From Pseudomonadota bacterium (GTDB lineage: Bacteria > Pseudomonadota > Alphaproteobacteria > Azospirillales > Azospirillaceae): 64,000 nt of DNA. Location of the stretch: positions 62,001 through 126,000 of the forward strand of contig JAFAFA010000155.1 of assembly GCA_023423695.1 (NCBI GenBank). The letters run 5' to 3'. Position numbers and translations under genes: made by a program. The notes below the pieces were generated by a model, which saw only the letters and a list, made by a program, of their open reading frames with translations, had not been told where the DNA came from and did not search any database. Positions 8,801-19,400 of this stretch are shown one piece after another. Numbering within the stretch: the first letter of the stretch is position 1; every line of letters starts with the position of its first letter.

Positions 8801-10658
8801 GGGTGCGGGCGGAAAAGTCGTGGATCCAGACCGACGGGGCGCCGCCGGCCGGCCGGACCTCGTAGGGCTGCTCGGTGATCACCTTCAGGTCCATGTGCTC
8901 CAGCATCGGCAGCACGTCGGACAGCGGCACCGGCCGGCCCTGGTGGTAGATCTTGACGTGCAGCTCGTCGCCGTCCGCTTCCAGCGGGTGGAACAGCACG
9001 ATGCCGAGCCGCTGTTCGGAGAGCGCGCGTTCGATGCGGTCGATGTCGTGGACCGCGGTTTCCGCCGTGAAGGTCTCGCGGTAGCCGGCCGGGAAGGCGT
9101 CGGCATAGCGGCGCAGGCGGGCGTTGCCGATCTCCTCGCCATGCGCCTCGACCAGCGCATCGCGCAGCCGGTCGGCCCAGCTGCGGGAAACCTGGACCAG
9201 CCGCGCCTCGATCTCGCTGATGTCGGCGGGCGGGATTTTGCCGGGCTCCGTCTTCACCATCAGGTGCAGGCGGGCGAGCGCGCTGTCCGACAGCTGGGTG
9301 AAGTAGGAGGTGCAGGTGCCGTGGAAGGCGGTTTCCAGCACGCCCTGGATCTTGCGGCGCAGCGCCGTGTCGTAGCGGTCGCGCGGCACAAAGACCAGCG
9401 CCGAGACGAAGCGTTCGAAGGGGTCGCGACGGACGAACAGGGCAAGCCGCTGACGTTCCTGCAGGTGCAGGATGCCGACCGCCGTTTCGAACAGCTCTTC
9501 GGACGGGGTCTGGAACAGCTCGTCGCGCGGATAGGTCTCCAGGATGTTCAGCAGCGCCTTGCCGTCATGGCCCGACGGATCGAAGCCGGCGCGGCCCATG
9601 ACACGGGCGACCTTGCGGCGCAGGAACGGGATCTCGCGCGGGCTGCGGTTGTAGGCGACGGAGGTGAACAGGCCGACGGCCAGCGTGATGCCGAGGACGT
9701 TGCCTTGCCCGTCGAAGCGCTTGACCAGGATGGCGTCGAGCGGCACCGAGCGGTGGACCGTGGCCTGCCGGGTGCCCTTGGTCACCAGGAGTGCGCGCGG
9801 CTGGTGCAGGAAGGCGCGGATCTCGGCGGGCAGGACGGCGGCATGGCCGTGCTCGTCGAACACGGTGATCTCCGGGTCGCGCAGCACGCCGAGCCCGCTG
9901 CCCTCGACCAGCTCCAGCCAGGGCTCGCGCCCGTCGCCGCCGATGGTGGCGGTGTAGAGGCGGCTACCCAGCAGGGTCATGTTGCCGTCGTCGACCCAGG
10001 TCAGGAAGTCGGTGGCTTCCTTGGATTCCTCGGCATCGGGAGCATGGGCGATGTCGTCGCGGGCGGCGCGGACGCGCTCGCGCATCGGGGTCCAGTCCTC
10101 CACCGCGGCGCGGACGTCGGCCAGCACCCGCTCGATCCCCTCGCGCAGACGGGCCTGGGCGGCCGGATCCGACAGCGGGTCGATGGAGCAGTGCATGAAG
10201 GATTCGTCGCGCGCGCCGTCCTTCTCTTCACCGGCTTCCAGAAGCTCGACGATGCGGCCCTCGGCGTCGCGGACGACGCGGGTGACCGGATGGATGATCA
10301 GATGGACGGTGACGCCCTGCCGGTTCAGCTCCGCCGTGACGGAATCGACCAGGAAGGGCATGTCGTCGTTGACGATCTCCACCACCGAGCGCTCGGACTG
10401 CCAGCCATGCTCGTCCAGCCGGGGCGCATAGACCCGCACCTTGGGCTTGCCGGGCGTGCGCTGCTGTGCCCATTGCCACATCGCCAGTGCGGCGCCGTAA
10501 AGCTGTTCCGGGGTGCCGCGCAGCAGGTCATCGGGGGGCACGTTGGCGTAAAAGCGCTTCACGAAGCGCTCCGCCCGCGCGTTCGGAACCCGGCTGCGCA
10601 CCAGTTCGGCCAGCTGCTGCCGCAAGTCGCCCGCCAGATCCTTCGTCGCCGTCCGCAT
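5829..10658 (-). CDS. gdhB: NAD-specific glutamate dehydrogenase, large type
   Basis: This is the roughly 180-kDa NAD-dependent glutamate dehydrogenase (1,609 residues, full length for the class). It deaminates glutamate to 2-oxoglutarate and ammonium in the cytosol and serves amino-acid catabolism and nitrogen balance. The N-terminal half carries the ACT-like and helical regulatory parts typical of the family. The catalytic core includes VHLRGGKVARGGIRWSDR, LMKAQMVKNT and the substrate-binding Lys segment VGSKGGFVVK (around residue 840), followed by VGDMSGDVFGNG and GEGANLGVTQRGRIE. ATG at 10658 is chosen because homology starts there and GAGGAG lies upstream, with a longish 12-base spacing. 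The gene is monocistronic, with its own terminator. Its position a few kilobases from a plasmid-type origin is notable. Confidence 0.97.
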   Translation of the reverse strand: MRTATKDLAGDLRQQLAELVRSRVPNARAERFVKRFYANVPPDDLLRGTPEQLYGAALAMWQWAQQRTPGKPKVRVYAPRLDEHGWQSERSVVEIVNDDMPFLVDSVTAELNRQGVTVHLIIHPVTRVVRDAEGRIVELLEAGEEKDGARDESFMHCSIDPLSDPAAQARLREGIERVLADVRAAVEDWTPMRERVRAARDDIAHAPDAEESKEATDFLTWVDDGNMTLLGSRLYTATIGGDGREPWLELVEGSGLGVLRDPEITVFDEHGHAAVLPAEIRAFLHQPRALLVTKGTRQATVHRSVPLDAILVKRFDGQGNVLGITLAVGLFTSVAYNRSPREIPFLRRKVARVMGRAGFDPSGHDGKALLNILETYPRDELFQTPSEELFETAVGILHLQERQRLALFVRRDPFERFVSALVFVPRDRYDTALRRKIQGVLETAFHGTCTSYFTQLSDSALARLHLMVKTEPGKIPPADISEIEARLVQVSRSWADRLRDALVEAHGEEIGNARLRRYADAFPAGYRETFTAETAVHDIDRIERALSEQRLGIVLFHPLEADGDELHVKIYHQGRPVPLSDVLPMLEHMDLKVITEQPYEVRPAGGAPSVWIHDFSARTQTGLPVDCVKVKQTFQEAFADVWDGRMEDDGFNRLVLRAGLAGREVTVLRAYAKYLKQARFAYAQDTIEATLAGHPQIARLLARLFAARFDPKNRSDESPILEQIEDALDAVTNLDDDRILRRFVNLIRVTLRTNAYQAAADGTPKPHLSFKFESGSIEELPLPRPWVEVFVYSPRMEGVHLRGGKVARGGIRWSDRREDFRTEILGLMKAQMVKNTVIVPVGSKGGFVVKRPPAPSAGREAALAEGIECYKTLMRGLLDVTDNLAADGSVVPPKDVVRHDADDPYLVVAADKGTATFSDIANGVSVDHGFWLGDAFASGGSAGYDHKAMGITARGAWESVKRHFREMGTDIQTTDFTVVGVGDMSGDVFGNGMLLSRHIRLLAAFDHRHIFLDPDPDAETSWEERNRLFALPRSSWADYDRSRMSSGAMIIERSAKTVELSSEVRARFGIEQTHLSPTELMRRLLTAEVDLLWFGGIGTYIKASTETNAEAGDKANDALRVDGGQIRAKVVGEGANLGVTQRGRIEAAQKGRDGKGVRLNTDAIDNSAGVDTSDHEVNIKILLGDVMARGDMTLKQRDTLLSAMTDEVAGLVLADNYRQTGALTIAEAQGAALLEAQSRFIRNLERSGRLNRAIEYLPTDEELAQRMAERRGLTRPELAVLLAYAKITLYDDLLASELPDDPATVDDLLRYFPQPLRDGHREAIFRHRLRREIIASAVTNSLVNRVGPTFVRDMVEKTGLGPADVARAYAITRDVFQLRPLWDAIDGLDNAVPAALQTTLMLETVHLMDRAVAWFLAHSPHPLDLGRESASFRPGVETLAAGLDHFLDAEESSRLAARVADATAQGVPEDLARRVAALPVLAAAPDLVRIAERTGRAVEGVASVYFGLGRRFGLEWLRDRADGAKVDNHWQRQAVAAIIDDLFAHQSALTIRVLESEGAESAAVDAWIASRSLVVERVEQLLAELRAQPAVDLAMLAVANRQLRGLIAG

Positions 10659-11624
10659 GATGGTGGATGTCTCCTCTCGGGGTTTTCTTTGGTTTGGTAG
10701 TACCATCCCCACCCGATCAATTCGACGGCAAATAAACGGCAGGATTTCTGACCAAGCGGCGATCTGCACTCCTTTCGGGTTATTTCACCAAAGATTCGGA
10801 CAACCCAGTGACATGTTCGCCAAATTTGTCCATAGCCCGTTCACATCCCCGCCATGGCCCCCCATCGCCGACACCGCGGCAAAGACGCACAGCGCCCATC
10901 CGCCACATCCGGCGGTGGTCCTGCGGCAGGGAGGAGCGGGGGAGGGCCGACTCGATTCGGCGGAAAGTCCGCGGTGCCGACAATCCGCCGGAAGTCCAGG
11001 GAAATGGCCGAAAAAACAGGTAAGCCCTACTGACCGAACGGCGTTTCAGATCGCCGTCGGGGCGTTTTCGGACGGATCTTTTGCGTGCAGTCTATCGATC
11101 CTGCATCCGCCGCGCGAACCAACCTCGATGCCGCCCCGGAGCCCCGATCTCCGACGATCCCATGACCGATGTCCGCCTGGACGGGGAGGGTGCCGCCTGG
11201 CTCCGGCTCGCCAGCACCGACGTTTATGTGACGATGCCCTTGCATCCCTTATTCGCTGTGGTCTGCTGACTTATAAAGGGAAGGCACCAATTCCTGTCAC
11301 GATTCGTCACATTCAACGCTTGGTGGCGAACAGTGATGTCAGTATTTCCGAATAATACCTTCCAATGCCTAGTGCAGTTCGAATCACTTTCGCGAGAATT
11401 TCTATCAGGCAAGTTCGCGTTGACTCGACCGCAGCCTGCCGCATACGCGGACATATTGGTGCCGATCATTCATAGTAATTTTACGTGTATGACATTATTC
11501 CACTATACAGTGGACGATTGGATCACCAACAGCGTTCCCAAGTGAGCGGAATGATGGCGGATCGTGTCTTGGAGAGGGCTGGCGGAGTGCAGACACCCCC
11601 GGGTCGCTCCAGCGGTGCCAACAG
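10659..11624. other. Long intergenic region between gdhB and the two-partner secretion genes
   Basis: I find no supported gene in this 966-bp stretch. It must contain the gdhB promoter on the left and probably the tpsBA promoter on the right. From about 11,240 to 11,530 it is clearly more AT-rich than its surroundings. Two weak dyads are visible: GTATT...AATAC (11342-11358) and CCACT-ATAC-AGTGG near 11,500. A 35-codon open frame at 11163-11269 (MTDVRLDGEG...) has no recognisable family or ribosome site. The length and base composition suggest a regulated promoter region, possibly with binding sites I cannot name. Confidence 0.5.
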
Positions 11625-13465
11625 ATGAAAGGCAGTGAGCGGGTGGAAGAACAGTGGATGCCGCGGCCGACCTCCCTTCGGTCGGACCGTTTCCCGGAAG
11701 AGGCCGGATTCGAGGTGGTGCCATCCACAAATCCTTTCACGACACGCCGTCTGGTCTCATCCATTGCCGCGGTCGGTGTGCTCGGCCTGATGGGGGCGGC
11801 CTGACGGCGGTTCCGGCGTTGGGACAGGTGGCGCCCAACGCAGGCACCCTGCAGCGCCAGCTTCGCCAAGGCGTGCCGGACATCGTCCCGCAGCGTCCGC
11901 CCGCCGCACCGGCGCTGCCCGAAGCGGCGCCCGAAGCCGGCCCGCGCCTTCTGGTGAAGGGATTCGTCATCGAAGGCGCGACCCTGATAGCGGCCAGCGA
12001 ACTCGAAGCGCTTCTGAAGGATCGGACGGGGACGGAACAGAGCCTGCGCGACCTGAGGGAGGCGGCGCAGACCGTTGCCGACGCCTACCGCAAGCGCGGC
12101 TATTTCGCCCGCGCCTTCCTGCCCGCCCAGGAGGTCGACGACGGCATTGTCCGCATCCGCGTGGTCGAGGGCCGGTTCGGCCGGATCATCCGTGACAAGG
12201 ATGGTCTCACGCGGGCCGATGGCGCCTTCGTCGAGGAGGTGGTGGGCGCCCGCCTGACGCCGGGAGAGCCCTATTCACTGGCGGCGCTCGAACGCGGCCT
12301 GCTGCTGGCCAACGATTTGCCGGGCATCAGGGCGGATGGCACGCTCAAGGCCGGTACCGCGCCGGGCACCAGCGATCTCGGGCTGGAGATCCGGGACACG
12401 CCTCTCCTGACCGCGAGCCTCGGTGCCGACAACGCGGGCACCCGCGCGACCGGGCTGGTCCGGGGCAACGCTGCACTGTCGGTCAACAACGCGACCGGGT
12501 ACGGCGACCGGCTCACGGCCCAGGCGATCCGGTCGGCCCGGCTGAGCTACGGCCAAGCGGGGTGGAGCGTCCCCCTGGGCTCCGACGGCTGGCGGGCCGG
12601 GGTGACGGCCAGCGCGCTGCGCTACCGCCTGGGCGGCTCCTTCAAGGACGTCGACGGGCACGGCGTCGCCCTGACCCAGGGCGCCGATCTCTCCTACCCG
12701 CTGATCCGCAGCGCGGACGAAACCCTGCGCGCGCACGTGGCCTATGAACACGGCCGCTACGACGACGATCTGCTGGGCGACGCGCTGCACCGCAAGCGCG
12801 TGAACAAGGGAAGCGTCGGGCTCGTCGGCGACCGGTCCGACGGCTGGGGCGGCGGCGGGTTGACCAGCTACCAGATCATGGTCACGGCCGGCACGCTCGA
12901 CCTGTCGCGGCTGGCCGGCGACGCGGCGCTCGACGCCGCTTCGGCCAACACGGCGGGCGGCTTCGCCAAGCTCTCCCTGGACCTGCAGCGCGATCAGGCG
13001 CTCGGCACCGACCTCTTCCTGCGCGGGCGTCTCTCCGGCCAGTGGGCCGGTGGGAATCTCGACAGTTCGGAGCAGTTCGCGCTCGGCGGACCCGGCGGGG
13101 TGCGCGCCTATCCCGTTAACGAGGGGTCGGGGGACAGCGGCTTCGTCGCCAACCTCGAACTCCACCGCCCGATAACCGAGGGCTGGGCCGCCGGAATCGA
13201 CCTGTTCGGCTTCGTCGACGCCGGCCTGATCCGCCAGCACGCCCACGCCTGGGAGGGCTGGAACGCCGGCGGTGACGCACCCAACGTCTACCCGCTGTTC
13301 GGCGCCGGACTCGGGGTGAGCTACGCGCTGGCCAGCAACCTCGCCGCCAGCCTGACGGCGGCGGTGCCCTTCGGTCCCAACCGGGGCAGCGCCGTCACCG
13401 GTCATAACCAGGACGGCAGCAAGACCGGCCCGTGGGTTTGGCTCAGCGTCACCAAAACGTTCTGA
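11625..13465 (+). CDS. TpsB outer-membrane transporter (ShlB/FhaC type), frameshifted in the signal peptide
   Basis: This is the pore of a two-partner secretion system, exporting the TpsA encoded 15 bases downstream. The body is intact from about 11,800: a POTRA domain (LLVKGFVIEGATL ... YFARAFLPAQEV), then a beta-barrel with the conserved VRAYP signature and a C-terminal Phe, as expected for an outer-membrane barrel. ATG at 11625 opens a good Sec signal peptide (TRRLVSSIAAVGVLGLMG), but in that frame TGA stops at 11802. The body continues in the -1 frame. The switch falls at a GGGGG run (11792-11796), where one extra G would join the two parts. The alternative in-frame GTG at 11654 gives 603 residues with no signal peptide. 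This may be a true inactivating mutation, slippage, or a read error. Confidence 0.8.
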
Positions 13466-13467
13466 TC

Positions 13468-13473
13468 AGGAGG
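13468..13473 (+). promoter_or_regulatory. Ribosome-binding site fixing the TpsA start
   Basis: AGGAGG lies 7 bases before ATG at 13481 and only 3 bases after the TpsB stop. It decides for this start over the later ATG at 13499, and places tpsB and tpsA in one operon. Confidence 0.85.
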
Positions 13474-13480
13474 TAGGGCG

Positions 13481-16400
13481 ATGTACGATCACGGCGGCAT
13501 GAACCGGGCCTATCGGCTGATCTGGAACCGCACCAAGGGGCGTTGGGTCGTTGCGCCGGAAACGGCGAAGGGCGGCGGCCATGCGGTCGGGACCGTCGTG
13601 CCGGTCGGCCTGATCGTCCTCGGCCTGATGGCCGTGCCGGGCGGTGCTCTGGCCGATCCTGCAGCGAATGCCCTGCCGACCGGCGGCCGGGTCGTCGCCG
13701 GGTCGGTGTCGATCTCCGAGAACGGCGCGTCGATGACGGTGACGCAGGGCACCGCACGCGGCATCGTCAACTGGAACAGCTTCGACGTCGGTTCGTCCGC
13801 CACCGTCAACTTCCAGCAGCCGGACACCGCGTCCGTCACCTTGAACCGGGTGACCGGGGGGGCCGGCAGCGTGATCGCCGGCAAGATGAACGCCAACGGC
13901 AAGGTCTATGTCGTCAATCCCAACGGCGTGCTGTTCAGCAAGACCGCGCGGGTCGATGTGGGCGGGCTGGTCGCCTCGACCGCCGACATCACGAACCAGG
14001 ACTTCATGGCCGGCAAGGAGGTCTTCACCAGCAACGGCGCCACCGGCTCGGTCGTCAACCAGGGGACCATCAACGCCCGCGACGGCGGGTCGGTGGTGCT
14101 GATCGGCGGCACGGTGTCCAACCAGGGCACCATCAACGCCCGCAACGGTGATGTGGCACTGGCCGCCGGATCCAAGGTGACGCTCAACGCCGGGGCCAAC
14201 GGTCATCTGAAGATCGAGGTCGATGGCGCCACCACGGCGGCGCTGGTCGAGAATGGCGGGCTGATCTCCGCCAGCGGCGGTCAGGTTCTGATGACCGCGC
14301 AGGGGGCGAGTGCGGCCGTGTCCTCCGTCGTATCGAACGCCGGGGTGGTGGAGGCGCAGACGATCGGCGGCAGGGCCGGATCAGTGACCCTGCTGGCCGG
14401 AATGGAGGGCGGCACCACCAAGGTCGGCGGCACCATCGACGCCCGCGCGCCCAACGGCGGCGACGGCGGCTGGGTGGAAACCTCCGCCGCCAAGGTGGAC
14501 ATCGCGCCGGATGCGAAGGTCACGACCCTGGCGGCCAAGGGCAAGCACGGCAACTGGCTGATCGATCCCTACGACGTGACGATCTCCGACCAACCCGATA
14601 CCGGTTGGGGCAACGACACGAACATCAATGTCACCACGATCACGAATGGCCTGGTCGGCGGCAACATGACGGTCACCACCGGCAGCGGAGGCACGCAGGC
14701 GGGCAACATCACGGTGGCCTCGCCGATCAGTTGGTCCGCCGACACGACCCTGATATTGAACGCGGCGGGCAGCATCCGCATCGACCGGGACATCACGGCG
14801 ACCGGAGCGGGGGCCGGGCTGGAGATGACCTTTGGCGGCGGCTACGCCCTGCGCGACGGCGCGCGGGTCACGCTGTCGGGGGCGAACGCCGGCCTCTCCA
14901 TCAACGGCCAGCCCTATACGCTGATTCACGATGTCGCCGCGTTGCAGGGCATGACCGGGTCCGGGTTCTACGCGCTGGGCAACAGCATCGACGCCTCGGC
15001 CACCAGCGGCTGGAATTCCGGGGCGGGCTTTGCCCCGATCAGCGGCTTCACGGGTACGTTCGCGGGTCTCGGGCACACGATCGACAGCCTGACGATCAAC
15101 CGGCCCTCTCAATCGCTGACCGGGTTGTTCGGCCTGACGACGGGCTCGTTGCGGGATATCACGCTTTCCAACGTGTCCATTTCCGGCGGTCAAACGGTCG
15201 GTGCGCTTGCCGGACGGCTGAGTGGGGGCAACACCAGCAACGTCCATGTCACCGGCAGCGTTACCGGTAACTTTAGCCAGGTTGGCGGGTTGATTGGTTG
15301 GAACGATCAGGGCGCCATCAGCAACTCGTCCTCGGCGGCCACCGTCACCGGCTATGGCGAAGTCGGCGGCCTGGTCGGGCGTCAGCGGGCGGGATCGATC
15401 ACCGACGCCTACGCCACCGGATCGGTCACCAACACCGGCTCTTATACCGGCGGGCTGATCGGTGGCACGTTCCAGGGCGCCACGCTGACCAACGTCTACG
15501 CCAGCGGCAAGGTTACCGGCACCTATGATACGGGCGGGTTGAGCGGCGCGGAGATTTTTTCTGGTACCCCCACGGTGACCAACGCCTATTGGGACATGGA
15601 CAGCACCGGGGTGGCCACCAGCCACATTGGCACGGGCATTACGACGGCCAATGTCCGGACGCAGGCGACCTATGGCGGCTTCGATTTCACCAACACCTGG
15701 GTGATGTTCCCGGGCGAGACCCGGCCGATGCTGCGAAGCCAGTTCTCCACCAATGTGACCACCCCGGCGGCCCTGCAACTGATGCAGTTGAGGCTGGACG
15801 AGAGCTACACATTGGGCGCCAACATCGATTTCGGCACGGCCTTCACCGCCGACAACGGCAATTACGCCGGTCTGTGGGGAAGCCGCGGCTTCATGCCGAT
15901 CGGCAGTTCGGGCAGTCCTTTCACGGGCAAGTTCGACGGGCAGAACCGCAGCATCACCGGGTTGACCATCAACCGGACGGCCGCCAACAATGTCGGGCTG
16001 TTCGGCTATGCGGGGACGGGTTCTGCGATCAGCAACGTGACGCTGTCCGGAGGATCGGTCACCGGCTCTGCCAATGTGGGCGCGCTGGTCGGGACTCTTC
16101 GGCAAGGCACGGTCACCGGCGTCGCGTCCGGCGTGAATGTCGAAAGCACGACCACCGGCCTTGCCGAAACCGGTGGCCTGATCGGCGTCAACGACGCCGG
16201 GACGGTGACCTCCTCCTCGTCGAGCGGGAACGTCATCGGCGCCGGCTATGACATCGGGGGGCTCGTCGGCTACCTCGTGAACGGCGGGGTCGTCACGAAA
16301 TCCTTCGCCACCGGCAACGTGAGCGGCGGCACCACCGGAAGCTATATCGGTGGCCTGGTCGGTGCCAACGGCTACGTCGGTGGCAATGGCGGGACGATCA

Positions 16401-19400
16401 GCCAGTCCTATGCCACCGGCACGGTCACCACCGCCGTCGGTTCAGGCGGAGGGTTGGTCGGCCACAATGAAGGCGCCATCTCCGATTCCTACGCCATGGG
16501 CCGGGTGATCGGCACCGGCGGCGCCAGCAATCTCGGGGGCCTTGTCGGCGTCAACTACAACAACGGCACGATCGCGCGCTCCTATGCCACCGGCTATGTC
16601 ACGGGGCCGAGCAATCTCGGCGGCGTGGCCGGCTACAACAACAACGGCGCCTCCGGCGCCATCTCCAACAGCTACTGGGACACCCAGACCAGCGGGCGGG
16701 CCAACGCGTTGGGCGGCGGTTCTTCCGGCGGCACCACCGGCATGACCACCGCGGCCCTGCAAGGCACCCTGCCCAGCGGATTTTCCAGCACGGTTTGGAG
16801 CGCCGGCTGCGGCCTTTATCCCTATTTGGGCTGGCAATACAACACGACCCCGATCGTCGTGTCGGGATACGCCTATGGCGATGCGGGCACCACGGCGCTG
16901 GGGGGAGCGACGGTCGCCGCGGTCTCGAACGGCACGTCGATCGGCAGCGCGGTGAGCGGGGCCAACGGCTACTATTACGTCCTCACCCCGTCCGGTTCGA
17001 TCAACGCCAACGGCGTGCTGACCTATCTCGACAACCACGCGACCAAGGGCGCCGCCTTCAGCGATGTCGTGGCCGCCTCCGGAGCCAATGGGCTGGACAT
17101 CTATGGCTCGGCAATCCGCATGGTCACCGGGAAGACCAGCCTGTCGGCGACGCGGACGGCCTACACCGCGACCTTCGGCAGCCACAGCGACACCGATCTG
17201 TCCTTCCTGTCGAAGACCAGCTTCGCACCGCTCACCACGACGGCGGGGTATGGCGTCCATCTCAACAGCTCCGCCGCGACCTACAGTCTCGACACCGCGC
17301 TGTCGTCCGGCGGCCTGCTCTCGCTCAGCGGCAGCGGAAGCAACAGCTTCGGGGTCTCCGGCACGATCGGCCTGACGGCGGCGGGCAACCTGACCGTGGC
17401 CGCTCCGCTGTCCTGGAGCGACGCGTCGGCCCTGACCCTGACCACCAGCAACGGCGGCAACGTCACCCTCAGCGGTGCCGTTGCCGCATCGCTGGGGAGG
17501 CTTTCGATCGCGTCGACCGGCACGGCCACCAGCAGCCAGGCCATCGGCGTCGACCGTTTCGATCTGACCAGCGGTGCCTGGAGCCAGATCGCGAGCACGC
17601 TGCCCGCCTTCAGCGCAAACGATTTCCGGCTTACGACCTCCGCATCCTTCCTGCGCGCCACCGGCGGAAATGGAAGCACCTCCACGCCCTATCAGATCGT
17701 CGATGTCTATGGGCTTCAGGGGCTGGCGTCGTCCGGCCTGGCAAACACCAGGTCTGTACTTGCGGGGGGCATCGACGCCAGCGGCACCTCGGGCTGGAAC
17801 AACGGGAGCGGTTTCATCCCGATCGGCACCAGCACGACGCCCTTCACCGGCACGCTGGACGGCCAGGGCAACAGCATCACCGGGCTGCACATCAATCGGT
17901 CGTCCAGCACCGACGTCGGGTTGTTCGGCTATCTCGGAATTGGCGGGCAGATCAGCAACCTTCGTCTCGGTTCCGGCAACATCACCGGCCAGAACAACGT
18001 CGGCGGGCTGGTGGGCCGCAATGCCGGCACCATCACGGGCAGCCACAGCGCCGCCAGCGTGACCGGCAGCGGAACGGATGTCGGCAGCCTCGTCGGTGAG
18101 AACGCCGGCGGGACGATCGACACCTCCTTCGCCAGCGGCACCACACACGGCACCGGCATGAATGTGGGCGGGCTGGTCGGCGGCAACGCCGGCAGCGGCA
18201 GCATCGCGAACAGCTACGCGACGGGCGCGGTCACCGGCGCCGGCAGCGCCGACAATCTGGGCGGGCTCGTCGGGTTGAACGACACGGCCGCGACCATCGC
18301 CACCAGCTACGCCACGGGCAGCGTGTCCAACACCGGCAGCGGGACCAACATCGGCGGCCTGATCGGAAACAGGGTGGGCGGCACGGTCACGGGCGGTGTC
18401 TGGAACACGGCCAGTTCGGGCCGGACCAGCGGCGTCGGAACCGGCAGCGCCACGGGCATCACCGGCCATGACGCCACCGGCATGACGACCCTGCTCAACT
18501 TCACCAACGCCGGCTTCACCATCGACGATCTGGGCGGCACGGCATCGCCCTGGCGCATCTATGACGGCTACACCTCGCCGCTGCTGCGCAACTTCCTGAC
18601 CGGACTGACCGTCACCGCCGGCAACGCCACCAAGACTTATGACGGCACGGTCTATTCCTCGGATCTTGGGACGCTGACCTACAGCCCGACCTCCTACGAC
18701 GCGAGCAAGCTTCTGGGAACGGCGCGGTACAAGGCGAGCAGCGCCGACGCCGGAACCTACACCGGCACCGATCTGACGATCTCCGGGCTTTATTCCGGCC
18801 AGTTCGGCTACGACATCACGGCCACCCCCGGCACGCTGACCGTCAACAAGGCGGCGCTGAACGTCACCGCCAACAACGCCAGCAAGACCTATGACGGGCT
18901 GGCCTACAGCGGCGGGAACGGCGTCACCTACAGCGGCTTCGTCAACGGCGAGACTGCCGCCGTTCTGGGCGGCACGCTGGCCTATGGCGGAACGGCGCAA
19001 GGGGCCGTCAATGCGGGAAGCTACACCCTCAGCGCCTCGGGTCTGAGTTCAGGTAATTACGACATCACTTATACTGCGGGCACGATGACCACCAACAAGG
19101 CGGCGCTGAACGTCACCGCCAACAACGCCGGCAAGACCTATGACGGGCTGGCCTACAGCGGCGGGAACGGCGTCACCTACAGCGGCTTCGTCAACGGCGA
19201 GACCGCCGCCGTTCTGGGCGGCACGCTGGCCTATGGCGGAACGGCGCAGGGGGCCGTCAATGCGGGAAGCTACACCCTCACCGGCGCGGGGCTGACCTCC
19301 AACAACTACGACATCATCCATGCGCCAGGCAGTCTGACCGTCTACAAGGCGGCGCTCGTCGTCACCGCCAATTCGCAGACGATCGTGCAGCGAGGCAGGC

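Noticed and set aside
5559..10700. 1,713-codon open frame on the plus strand
   Set aside because: It is exactly antisense to the glutamate dehydrogenase gene, has no recognisable domains, and follows from GC-rich third codon positions.
11163..11269. Small open frame in the gdhB-tpsB spacer
   Set aside because: It has 35 codons, no ribosome site and no recognisable sequence, and lies in a probable promoter region.
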